Source: Beaufortia kweichowensis
Taxonomy: Eukaryota; Chordata; Actinopteri; Cypriniformes; Gastromyzontidae
Reading direction: 5' to 3'
Assembly: GCA_019155185.1 (NCBI GenBank)
Contig: CM032808.1
Location: 12,280,607-12,344,606, forward strand
Length of the DNA stretch: 64,000 nucleotides
The translations under genes were made by a program, and so were the position numbers. This document shows, in pieces, positions 49,701 through 60,671 of the stretch. Position 1 is the stretch's first letter. Each line of letters starts with the position of its first letter. The notes beneath the pieces were generated by a model. That model was not told where the DNA came from. It searched no databases and saw only the letters and a program-made list of their open reading frames with translations.

Positions 49701-52700
49701 GTTTCATAGATTTTCTTATATTCCAAAGGCTCAAAACACAGCTGGAAACAACTCGATCTGGCTGGGATACTTACATCACTCAGGTCTCCAAAGAAATGGT
49801 TGTCAAGGATACAGAACTGCTTTCTGGAGGAGAGAGAGAGGCCAAAGTGAAAGCAGAGTTACAAAAGTGTAAAGAGGATGTGGAGAGGTGAGAGGTCACA
49901 AAATGAATGATTGTGCACTACCTTTTTCTTATAATCTTTACTTAATCTAAGAGCTTTGCCTAAATTAAATCAGTTCCCTGGTGAATTTCCCATTCTTTAA
50001 TTTGTCTTAGATTCTTTGAAAAAGAAAACTTGTTTGTCTAAGTCTGCCATTTATTTTGTTCTCTACATGGTCACAAATACATCTTGAGAAAAAAAGCCTT
50101 CTGACAGTTGTGTGTGGTCTTGCTGTCAGGTATAAGCAGCAGGTGGCTAGTGGTCTGCAAAGGGAACAGGCACTGGAGCAGAAAAGAGTTCAGCTGGAGT
50201 TAGACTGGGAACGACGGTGTGAGGAGGTGCGCTCTGAACATTACCTGAAGAGTGAGGAGCTCATCCAAAACCTGACACAGGCTAAAGACCAGGTGACCTA
50301 ATGCACGGTCAGCAGCCATGTGCTGGAATAATCTGATCTAAGATAAAACTGAGCCAGATACAACCATTAGAAAGACAAAATTTGTCCACAGGTAACTGCA
50401 GAGTTAAAAGAGAAGGAACGAGAGCTGCAGGAGACGGAGGCTTTGCTAAAATGTGTCACTATAGAAAGAGATCAGGCACTTCGTGGAACCAAACCACCAC
50501 CGACTGGAACTCAGGTTTGACCACACACAGCCTTCTCCGTTACGACATTCAGACCCATATTCAGTATCATGAAGAAAGCCGAAGCCATTTAAAATGACTA
50601 CAGACCATATACGCCATGAGAAATGCCAACAACTATTCTGAAGTGATTCTGAAGTCACATGTAGCTGAGATTACAGAGTGCTGTGGATGTTTTTATCTTC
50701 TCTGTCAGCTATTTAACGGGTCATTTATCAGAACACATTTAAAAGACTTTAAATAGCATATCATCAAGAGATTCCTGGCCACTAACAGAATCTTACTTTG
50801 AAAGTTCACAAACTCCCCAGACATTATGTTCAAGGAAAGGTTATATCTCACAACACCACATATTTATATATTCAGCACAACATAATTTGGCACACTTTAA
50901 TTACCAGCCTAGTGGCATAGGTCTGACCATAATGTAATACATATTTTTTAGCATATGTATAAGTTGATGGTTAATGCAGGTTTGTCATCATTTAGCATAC
51001 TCTTGCCTCCACCTAGTGGTAGCTTAATTATAATTTTCCAACAGGCATTTGCAGTGGACTTCCCTTCAGAAGAGATCAGAAGACTCCAGCACATGAACAA
51101 TAGTCTTAGAGCTGTGGTGGCTGGAATGAGGAAAGAGATGGAGGACCTGTGCAAGCAGATTCCTCTGGACCAGAGCCAGACCCAAACCAGGAGCACAGAT
51201 CCAGAACCCAGCACTGCAGGTTAAACAAGAATAAAAAATTCTTTTTAAGAATTAAGTGCATTACCAAACATCTAAGTACATTACCCTGTAAGTGTGTTAT
51301 TGCAAAGGATGAATCAAGGGATTAAACTTTAATTGGCCCCAAAACAAGCCTCTTATATGTGGGCCCATGTCTAAAAATGAATAATGTTTTTGTGACATTT
51401 CAGGTACTATAGACTACAGTAAAGCTCTAGAGAAAGAAATCAAGGAGCTCAAGGCCAGATGTCGTCATCTTCAGGAGCAGTTAGAGGAGTCTTCCAAGAC
51501 TGTCAATATAACCAACACCCCTGCCTTTCAGTTTCCTGTTTCCCCTGACAATGCCTACCTCCAAAACCACATCAGATCCCTCAATGAAACCATAGGTGAC
51601 TTAAAACTTTATTCACACTTGTTCTGTCATTTACAGAAAATTATTTAAACAGGTTCTTTTCTGAGCATCGCCAATTGTGAAACAGACCTTTAGTTACTTA
51701 AATCCTACAGGATTCATTTTTTCTTAGATTACAATGTGCTACAAAACCAAGAGAAAGACTGAGAGAAAGGACAGGGGAAGACCTTAGCGGGAACACAGCG
51801 TTCTTATATGTGTTTGTGTGTAGGCGGTCTGCGAGCAGAGAAGGTGGACAGTGCCGCTGCTCTGAAGAAACAGGAAGTGAGACTGGCCCACTTGGAGTCT
51901 GCTGTGGAACAGCTCACACAGCAGGTGATAACTATAGCCAAGAGTACTTCAGACATTGAATATTCAGCATGGAATAATGTTTTATAATGCTTATCGAGAT
52001 GGAAATGCACTTAAAGGACAATGCTTACTTACAGTGCTTAAAACTACAGCTGATCCCGATTACATGTGGCACTTCTATATACAGCTTTGTCTGTGTATTT
52101 TTTTTTTTGCTGTTGACTTTATCAGTGACATTTCATGATCTAATACCCATTTCTTCAGTGTCACTCAAAACATGTGGAGAACGAGGGGTTACATCTGGAC
52201 CTGGCCAATCAGAAAAGGGCAGCAGTAGCTGAAGAGACGAGGCTAAAGCAGAGATTGGCAGCAACTGAGATGGAGTTACAGGAAGTGAGACGGGAGGCAG
52301 AAGAGTACCAGAAAGGCAGTTTAATCCATAACCTGGAAACTGTGGCACTTGGTAACCAGGCAAGTTTTACCGTATTAAGTACTTTCTCAAATGTAAATTT
52401 TTTATTATTTTATTTTTTGATTGAAACAGCACAACTAATATAAAAAAATAAGTTGCATACCGTGTATTTTTATTTAACTAGAAAATATTTGTGGTCAGGT
52501 ATCAGCACTAAAGGTTGACCTTGCAAGCAGGAGAGAGCCAATTGTTCTTAACCAGGTACAGTACAACAACTAAAATAGTGTATAATTGCATTAGGCCTGG
52601 AGTCATTCGCATATTATTAATTACAATAATTAGATATTTACAAATTTTAATATAAAATCACCCTCTCTCCCTCAAACACATGCTCACATACACTTTTATA

Positions 52701-54795
52701 TGCACAGACAGATTATTCCTATGGCCATGCTATAATATATACCTGATATAAAAATCTATTCTAGTCTTCTATCAGGATTATATAATATATATATATTGCC
52801 AAAAATCTCTTTGGCTCATATTCAAGAGTGATATAATGAAGCAGCTGCAGCAGGAGAACCTGTCCCTGAGACAACAGCTGCTGTTAGGAAGATCAGCCAG
52901 AGGGGGTGCCGTGGGTGACGTCGCTCTGCTTCAGTCAAAGCTCAAACAAGCGGCGCGATTGATCTCCAGCCTCAGTCAGGACAAACGACAGCTCATTGAA
53001 ATGGGCAACAGGCTCCGAGCGCAGCTGATAGAGGCAGGATTGGAGGGTTGGTATTCGTTTTGAAATGCATTACTTGGTTTCAGTAGTTGCTTCCATAGAC
53101 TGAGTTTATAAGTGAGATTAGATTTTCGACCTAAAAAGGGATAAAAAGAACCCTGTTCTGTCACTTTGGGATTGAACAGATAGGGTTTACAGAGATAAAT
53201 CAGCTGTCATTGTTATGCTGGTACCCAAGCACAATGGATTGGTGCATGTCTTTTTTAAAAAAAAAGCTTCGATTTGCTTCTCGATGTTCATTTGTCTTTG
53301 ACATTCTCTCTGTTTTCTGTATTTTGTCTGCATCACTCACAAAATTTTACCTCCGGAGATTGCATCCATAAAAAAATTTCATATTACTGAAATCAATATT
53401 TTAACTACTATGTATTTTTATGCTCTAAAAGAAAATAATAATGTCCCTTCTAAAGCTTTCTCCCATGTTTTGATAAATTGATATTTTTCCCAGTTCCTCG
53501 GGACCCTAAGATCATACTCAAGCCGAGCAATGATTCAGAGCACAGCCGGGTGGACAAAGACCCCTGCCAGTCTAAGCCTGAGCTCCAGTCAAAGAGTCGC
53601 TTATCTACCCTGGAACAGCTACAGTACCAGCTAACCACTCAGGTAACTCAAATAGGACAGAGACTTTGTTCAACTGAAGCATGCTCATTGTACTGATACA
53701 GAGGTCAAATGTAGTAATCTGACCGTAACTAGACCGTAACTATCTGCTGATTTAGTCATCAAGGCCACTGGAAGGCCAAAGAGGTCAATGAACTGTTCTT
53801 TTTCAGATGCATAAAGTTTCACAGTAGGTTATAATAATACAGGCATGAAATTAAGCATGACGCATCCATTGATTCTTACTCCTAGGAACTACAATATGCT
53901 CAGAGAGATCAGAATAAGAAAAAGCCTATTATAGTTCATTCTCGGTTCTCTGACAGCGATTCAGACAAACACAGAACCACCAACCCATGGGATCTACCAA
54001 CTAAGGTAAAGCTACTATGACAACTTTAACTTAAAAGAGGCACTGAAAATATACTTTATTTGTTAATCATACCTTCTCTTTGTTACATTCTTAAGTTTGT
54101 GGGCAGCAAGGAAAACACACCACCACAACAGAAGCAGTCAGAAGGTATGATGGGGTTGCCCGGGTCACCCCACATCCTGCTGTCATCTCTGACCACGGAC
54201 GAGTCTCTACAGGAGGTGTGGAAGATGTTGGATCGAGGTTTAAGTTCCTCTGCGCTTTCTCTAAGTGACAGTGAGGACAAAGGTAAGAAGAAAAGCTGAA
54301 TGAACCAGTTTATCTATTGCAGCTTGAATATAAAGATACAAAACTGGTAGTCATTAGCTAGTTAAAACATGCAGATAGGTAAAACATGTTCTGTTAAACC
54401 TTGTCACATTTCATCATTTATAAGGTCAAGGCAAAGGATCAGATTTGCAATATGAATTAGGGAAATCGTGATAGAGCTAAATGATTTTAATCAAGGCTGA
54501 GGTTTTAACCCAAACTACATATTATGATTACCTTATGATTACCATATTATTTTGATTACCTTTATGTAGATTTAAACCATTTGTCAACAATATAATTGTG
54601 TTCTCAGGTAAAGTGGTTGCAGGTAATAAAGGGCACGATATTGTCTGTGAGCTGCCTACTCCACTGGTCGGTGTGGAAGGCACGAAAGCATCACTCCAGG
54701 AAAAGAAGAAACGAACGCAAACATATATACCTCCACAAAAAACACGGCCTTCGGGAAAGTTGGGCAAGATTCGAAATTACAACATTAAAGACTAA
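46726..54795 (+). CDS. ccdc57: Coiled-coil domain-containing protein 57, with a one-base frameshift in exon 6
   Basis: Nineteen coding exons: 46726-47123, 47208-47316, 47894-47995, 48419-48576, 48659-48733, 49147-49349, 49729-49887, 50130-50292, 50392-50514, 51045-51219, 51404-51595, 51824-51924, 52159-52359, 52499-52555, 52827-53046, 53494-53642, 53886-54005, 54096-54282, 54608-54795. All join in frame except inside exon 6. With that frame taken as continuous, the protein would be about 1026 residues (human 915). It is nearly all heptad-rich coiled coil (LRVLEERDKELERYDALAAR near the N-terminus), with a basic tail ending KIRNYNIKD. In vertebrates CCDC57 is a centrosome/centriolar-satellite protein acting with CEP63/CEP152 in centriole duplication and microtubule organisation. 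As written, exon 6 reads into TGA at 49202-49204 after 299 codons. ATG 46726 was chosen because the upstream frame is closed by TAA at 46721. Intron 13 is GC-AG. Confidence 0.92.
48069..48355 (+). mobile_element. Tc1/mariner transposon remnant in ccdc57 intron 3
   Basis: Starts with a terminal-repeat-like GGTGGCCAAAAGTATGAAGA. Fragments of a transposase gene follow (CCCCTTAATTCCAGTTAAGG, CAATAAAGACATGATTTACT, GGAACTTGACCTCCAGGGCC). Stops and deletions make it non-functional; most of the element is missing. Confidence 0.6.
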
Positions 54796-54895
54796 AAAGA
54801 AGCATTTGGGACATCCCAAGTGCTGAAGTGCTTTATTTTTATTTGTTCATTCTTGTAAATGATTTAATAAATTTTGGTATGATTTTCACACCGTA
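54796..54895 (+). other. ccdc57: ccdc57 3'UTR with poly(A) signal
   Basis: A short UTR after TAA 54793-54795, with AATAAA at 54866-54871. Cleavage is expected near 54890. Confidence 0.7.
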
Positions 54896-55540
54896 TATGT
54901 CATTTGTATTGAGCAACTAAGTTTATATAAAGTTTATATAAAAACATACTCATTTTCCAAAGAATTCATGGCATATTTTATACAGAACAATGATGTAAAA
55001 ACATAAACAGATTGTACTAACACCAATATTTAAATATTATTAATACAGTGGCTGTGTATTTTTATAATTCTCACATTTGACATTCATCACACATTCTCAT
55101 TGTCAAATATTAAAAATCAACATAGTAAAAAAGCAACAACATGAGTTTTGTCGACGCTTGTCTGAGTAGTTGTCACAAGTTGTTTCAGGGCAACACGTAC
55201 AAGTGACCACTAGGTGTCGCTGTGGAGATGGGTTTCGGATTGTTTCGACACGAAACGACACATTTGGTTCAGTGTTTCGCGAAGCCTCGTTCTGCCCAAC
55301 ACTAAATTCATCCTCTTCTGACATATATTTCTGTCTATTGATAAAACATAACTTGTCACTAGACAGAAATATACATAGATTACAGACACGCATATTTTAC
55401 GTGTTTTGGCGTTGAACTTCAAGCCCCACAATGCATTGCGTTGGCTGTCGCTGGTGTGACGCCACACACGAGAACTTTCCGGAAGACGTTCGGTGTTGCG
55501 TCAGTGAACGCGCAACTTTGAGCTGATCAACTAACTGAGT
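54896..55540. other. ghitm: Intergenic DNA, ghitm promoter and non-coding exon 1
   Basis: About 54900-55140 is AT-rich. About 55160-55300 contains repeat-like text (CACTAGGTGTCGCTGTGG). A perfect 14-bp inverted repeat lies at 55324-55337/55360-55373. The CpG-richer end (55440-55541) is the likely ghitm promoter and first exon, with donor GAGTG|GTGAGT after 55541. Confidence 0.45.
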
Positions 55541-55776
55541 GGTGAGTGTGACTTTGTTTTTATTTTAATGCGTAGTCAAACAAATGTCGTACTTTTAAAT
55601 CCCTGTCATAAATGTAAAGAAACAAAAGCACGTGCGCGTCCCTGGCCTTAATCCGTTCTGTTATTTTATCTTTGATGTTTGATTTGCCATGTCAAGGGTG
55701 TTTGTTTTAGGACAGTTAGCGTTATAACTGTTAGTAAACCGCAGCTGTTTGTCTTTTTTTGTGACAGTAAACAGTG

Positions 55777-58507
55777 ATGCTGGTGTCACGTCTGTCATGT
55801 CTGAGGTCTCTCCCTCATGTGGGATTGAGGTCTGTCCTCCGTCAGGGTCCCGGCCGTCTGATGGCACCTCAGCAGGTACGAGACTGACAGCCCTTCTTCC
55901 ATAATGTCTAGTGTACTGGGCTTTTGCTATTCTGGATGAAAGAGACCAATGAAAGCCTGTTTAAACTACTATTATACATGACGTCTGATTGTGTTTGGTG
56001 TTGTTTGCCATCAGGGTTATTCCACCAAAGCTCGACTGGGTTTTCGCCGCAGCAAGACCTCTAAAGAACAGATTCAGGATTCGGCCTTTCGACCTGCGAC
56101 AGACACTGCCATCAGAAGTCTGTGTTGTTCTGACGATCTCTTGTGTTTCCAACTGAGCCTAATTTACAATCAGTCTGTATTTGTGTGTGTTTGCACAGAA
56201 ATCATATAATATTATTATAAAACTATTATCATTGTATAGTCAAAATTTGAATAACCCAACAGGTGTCTTAATTATTTAACATAAATGCAGGTAATCACAT
56301 GGGTTCTTTACCCAAAGTACAACTTTACAAGTACAATTACAAAAAGTACAACTGTATATATTTGCAGATTATTAAAGCATTATAATATGTATGTATAATA
56401 TAATGGAATAAATATAAGTAAAAATCACTTAGATAAACTTAGCATCAGTAAGCAGTTTGACACGTATACAATTATTGTGCTGAAATGTCCTTCATTTGCA
56501 GTTGACAACATGGGCAGGATCATCCTGGCAGGAGGTGCCGCGGTCGGATTGGGAGCTTTGTGTTATTATGGCTTCGGTATGTCTAACGAGATGGGAGCCA
56601 TAGAGAAAGCAGTGTAAGACTCGCACTTTATCATCATAAATCTCAGAGCTGATCTCAGTTTCACATCTCAGTTTCACATAAGAAAACATTAATGTTTATG
56701 GTTGTAATTCCTCATTACATAATTTCCTTCTGTGGTCAATGTATTATTATTGCAGCTGCTCAATTTAAACTGTTAAATGATTCACTTTAATTCTTAAACG
56801 TATCTGCTGGATTAAACATGGAACACTGAAAGAGATTTTTCTATCCACAGGATCTGGCCGCAGTATGTGAAGGACAGGATTCACTCCACGTACATGTACT
56901 TTGCAGGCAGTGTGTGTATGACGGGACTCTCTGCAGTAGCGGTCAGCAGATCTCCAGCGCTCATGGGCCTGATGATGAGAGGCTCCTGGCTGGTATAACG
57001 GCGACTATTTACATTAACACACGTGTTTCGCTGTTCTTTATTTATTTCTCTTGAGAAAGTGTTCATTTGGATAAATGTAGTGTTTTTTCAGAAAAACCTC
57101 ATTATTGTTCGCAGGCTATTGGTGCAACATTTGCCGCCATGATTGGTGCAGGAATGTTGGTGAGGTCGATCTCATACGAGCACAGTATCGTACCGAAGCA
57201 TTTGGCCTGGGCGCTACATGCAGGTGAAGCACTTTCTCAGTATCGACAGCGGCTTTCTCACCACATACTTCTACAAAGTTTCTGACACAAAGTGAAAGGG
57301 CTGTCGTTCGTAAACTAAATTGTCATTCGTGCCGTTTTCCTGGTTGCATTTGTACGGAGCCTGCCAGGTCACCTGCTGGAGAAAAGAAACGAGACCCGCA
57401 ATTTCATAGTCATGGTTTTGTAATTCATTGTCTCAATTTGTAAACCGTACACACAGATTTTTAAAATTAGTCTTACCATATTCCAGAACTATAAAGTACT
57501 GAATCTGTGGGATAAGAAACGGTTTAAAAGTTAAATCCACCACTGGAGGGCAGTGTGGTCTGTCTTTCAGGATTGATGTTAGTTTTTAGACATGTGTGTT
57601 TTCTTCTTTGTCTAGGTGTGATGGGTGCAGTTATTGCTCCGTTAACTCTGTTGGGCGGCCCGCTGATGGTTCGAGCAGCCTGGTACACAGCAGGCATCGT
57701 GGGCGGTTTGTCCACTGTGGCCATGTGTGCGCCCAGTGAGAAGTTTCTCAGCATGGGCGGCCCGCTCGCTGTGGGGTTTGGAGTGGTATTTGCCTCTTCT
57801 CTGGGTACGGAGCATTTACAGTTCAGGACAGATATTTTGCGACTATTCAGTGAATTTTATCTGATCAAATAACATCTTTTTTCTAAAGGTTCCATGTTCC
57901 TGCCGCCCACCTCGGCGTTCGGGGCCGGTCTGTACTCGGTGGCTGTTTATGGAGGATTGGTGTTATTCAGCATGTTCCTGCTGTACGACACGCAGAAAGT
58001 CATTAAACGAGCAGAGACACACCCGCTTTATGGTGTTGCGAAATATGACCCTATTAATGCGTAAGTGTTTTCAGTGAGTATTTATGTTTCAAGCAGAATG
58101 TACACTTTTGTGGCTGCCATTGAAAGCCTGAACAGGTGAGGTGTGTGCTTATGTTCTTAAAGCTGCAATGCGTCACTGTCACCTCGATTGTAATCTTTAC
58201 ACTTAGTGTGTTACAGTCAAATGATATCAAACCTGCAGCTCATGTTATAAATCATTATTATACGATTTCTGTGATCAGCCAGGGTGAGGAGACTGTTTTT
58301 AACACTGATCTTTTATGAACTTTTGAGGACAATTTCTGTTCTCTAATGTGTCTTATAATCTATAAAAGAAAAATTTTTGACTGTGACATGTAGTTTTTGC
58401 TTTGACTGTGCTCTTACAGATGTATGGGCATTTACATGGACACACTTAATATCTTCATGCGGCTGGTGATGATTCTTGCCAACGGTGGAGGAAACAGGAG
58501 AAAGTAG
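55777..58507 (+). CDS. ghitm: Growth hormone-inducible transmembrane protein (TMBIM5/MICS1)
   Basis: Eight coding exons (55777-55875, 56015-56117, 56502-56613, 56851-56992, 57115-57223, 57616-57804, 57889-58060, 58420-58507) join in frame to 337 codons plus stop, against about 345 in human. The N-terminus MLVSRLSCLRSLPHVGLR is Arg-rich without acids, as in a mitochondrial presequence. The rest is a BAX-inhibitor-1/TMBIM membrane domain with multiple hydrophobic helices: GGAAVGLGALCYYG, FAAMIGAGMLVRSI, GVMGAVIAPLTLLGGP, AAWYTAGIVGGLSTVAMCAPSEKF and LYDTQKVIKRAE. TMBIM5 sits in the mitochondrial inner membrane, maintains cristae and carries Ca2+/H+ exchange. The ATG lies 9 nt into exon 2, after a non-coding exon 1. 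The exon 3 donor (A|GTCTGT) is weak. Confidence 0.96.
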
Positions 58508-58815
58508 TCAACATGAGACATCATACGGCTGATCTGGTGGGAAACACTGAGAGGCGTTACAATCTGTTGATCTGTTTAAACGCTAAAGAAAGCTTCAGAA
58601 CTGCATCTCCATCACATTCGATAGTAAAAATACAACAGCACTGAGTTCATGTGTCACATGAGAGGAAATTTATCTTATGTATATTTATTTTGATAATAAT
58701 CATTTAGCTCGCTTTAGTTTCATAAATGTAAAGCTACTAAAATCTGTTTTGAGGCGTGTTACATTTGTGTAATTTTGTTTGTATGCTTCAATAAACATCA
58801 GTTGCATCTAATTTC
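58508..58815 (+). other. ghitm: ghitm 3'UTR with poly(A) signal
   Basis: Non-coding sequence after TAG 58505-58507. AATAAA at 58790-58795 is preceded by T/G-rich text, so cleavage is expected near 58812. Confidence 0.7.
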
Positions 58816-59780
58816 TGATTGGATTGAATTGAAAATTCCATTTATATTCATATAGTTAAAAGATGTTTTCTATAGACTGCTCGTCAATGAATTTTTCAAA
58901 CTTTTTATGCGAATTAGGGGCATAATAAAGACCATATAGATTTCTTTGTCCATCTGGACCTTAATGTAAAGATTTTTGATGTGATTTTTCTGCTGTTAAG
59001 AGAGTATCTGGGGACAGAAGACCGTTTCATGCTGTATTTGTGTGACCAGCAGCAGATGACAGTGAGATTAGTGAATAATCCTTGTGTCCTCTATCTGTGA
59101 TTAAATCCTAAAACACATCTGCATGGCTTTAGGTGTGTGCTACTGTAAAAACATAATTTACTACAGTAAACATCTGCCAGCATAGAGACTGTAAATAACA
59201 CTCAGTTTGAGAGTGATTTTCGGTGTTCACAGACTAACAAATGAAATCATGCAGAGTAGAGTGAGTAGAAGAGGGAACGGCAAAATCATTTTCACCTTTC
59301 GAAACGGATCGTTTAAACACAATGAACTGTGTTTAAATGACTATAAACTTGGATCGCACATGCTTCATTTGCCAACTGTAAACATACTAAAATTAAACTT
59401 GAATTGATCCTCTTTCTGTTTATAGTCAAACTTGGCAATATATTGAACGTTGGTATCTTAAATCCAGATTGGCCATTATTCTATCATCATAAATAAAGGC
59501 AAGTCTTGAAGTTACAAATTCAAGAAAACAAACAAAATTAATTGCTCACATAAAGTACATTTTTACTGGAACTTTCACAAGCTTCCCTTTTATAATATAG
59601 AAAAGAAATCATGACAAACTCTTTCATTCATTGAATAAACTTGAATCTTCACAAAAATACACACCAAACTCATTTCATTAATGTGCTGAACATGGTTCAA
59701 GATTACCAAAACAAACACAGATTTGACAACAAAACAACATTATAAATACTCAAATAAGCTACCATCTTTCTGACCTTCAA
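58816..59780. other. Intergenic, no gene seen
   Basis: AT-rich sequence between ghitm and cdhr1. No repeat family was recognised except that the next MITE begins at 59781. Confidence 0.45.
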
Positions 59781-60055
59781 TTTAAAGGGATAATTCACCC
59801 AAAAAATTCACCCTTTTGTCATTCAAATCCTGTATTTTTTCTTTTGTGGAACACAAAAGAAGATATTTAGCAAAACGCTGGTTACCGGCACCCATTGACT
59901 TCCATTGTACCTTGTGTCCATACTATGAAAGTGATGTGCTGGTAACCAGCGTTTTGCTAAATATCTTTATCAGTGTTCTGCTAAAGCAAGAAAGTCATAC
60001 AGGTTTGACATGACATGAGGGTTAGTAAATAATAAAATAATTTTTATTTTTGGGA
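59781..60055. mobile_element. Palindromic cyprinid MITE, copy 4 (best preserved)
   Basis: Begins TTTAAAGGGATAATTCACCC. The interior has two perfect 27-bp inverted arms (59860-59886 and 59941-59967) around a 54-bp centre. Ends with AGGGTTAGTAAATAATAAAA and a degraded right terminus. Confidence 0.85.
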
Positions 60056-60061
60056 AAACTC

Positions 60062-60250
60062 TGTGAAAACCAGTCTAAAGTCTAAAAATCTAATCCTGAG
60101 ATAAGAGCATCAAAGTTTGACTTCACCTAATAATTTCACTATGATTTCAATCTTTGACATGACCTTACTCAGACAATATTAAAGACATCAATGCTTAATT
60201 ATCACAGAATATTCTTTACATTGTGTAGAATTTTTTACATTACATTTTAC
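60062..60250 (-). repeat. Dispersed cyprinid repeat, copy 3 (reverse orientation)
   Basis: On the + strand it reads ATTTCACTATGATTTCAATC, then TTTGACATGACCTTACTCAG. This is the reverse complement of the text shared by 30345-30610 and 44700-44905. Confidence 0.7.
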
Positions 60251-60472
60251 ATCTTTTCTATCTATTCTCGTAACAGTTGTGCATTCAAAGGAAAACCTGG
60301 CATGTCGCTAATGTAAAAACCCGAAATGCAAGTCACATTCACCCCTAAAAATAGACAATAGACAGATGCTGAGATGAAAATAACATTTTGGCAATTTGAA
60401 ATTGCTTTGAAATTGTCTACACAACCCTTTTCTTAAATAAACATCTTCTAAAAACCAGCCTTGGATTATTGT

Positions 60473-60568
60473 GTGCATGCGTCATTCTGTTCATCATGAC
60501 TGTGTGTTTGTGGGTCAGAGGTTCAGCTCTGTTGTTTCTGAGCCGCAGTGGGTTGAGTCACAGGATTA
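60473..60568 (+). promoter_or_regulatory. cdhr1: Photoreceptor-type promoter motifs of cdhr1 (CRX/OTX and NRL-like)
   Basis: Two GGATTA cores (60473-60478 and 60563-60568), the reverse complement of the OTX/CRX core TAATCC. The second is directly preceded by TGAGTCA (60554-60560), an AP-1/MAF half-site type element bound by NRL-family factors. They lie 100-200 bp upstream of the cdhr1 ATG. Confidence 0.45.
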
Positions 60569-60632
60569 TTGACGTTGCTTCTCTCTTCAGCTCAGACACC
60601 TTCAAAGACGTCTTGAGAAGAAGACCAGCTGT

Positions 60633-60671
60633 ATGCTTCTCCAGTCGAAAGTCCCTTTTCCTGCAGGATGA
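60633..60671 (+). other. Upstream ORF overlapping the cdhr1 start codon
   Basis: ATG at 60633 opens a 12-codon frame whose TGA (60669-60671) overlaps the main ATG (60668-60670) as ATGA. Such an overlap could allow termination-reinitiation, if the transcript includes 60633. Confidence 0.5.
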
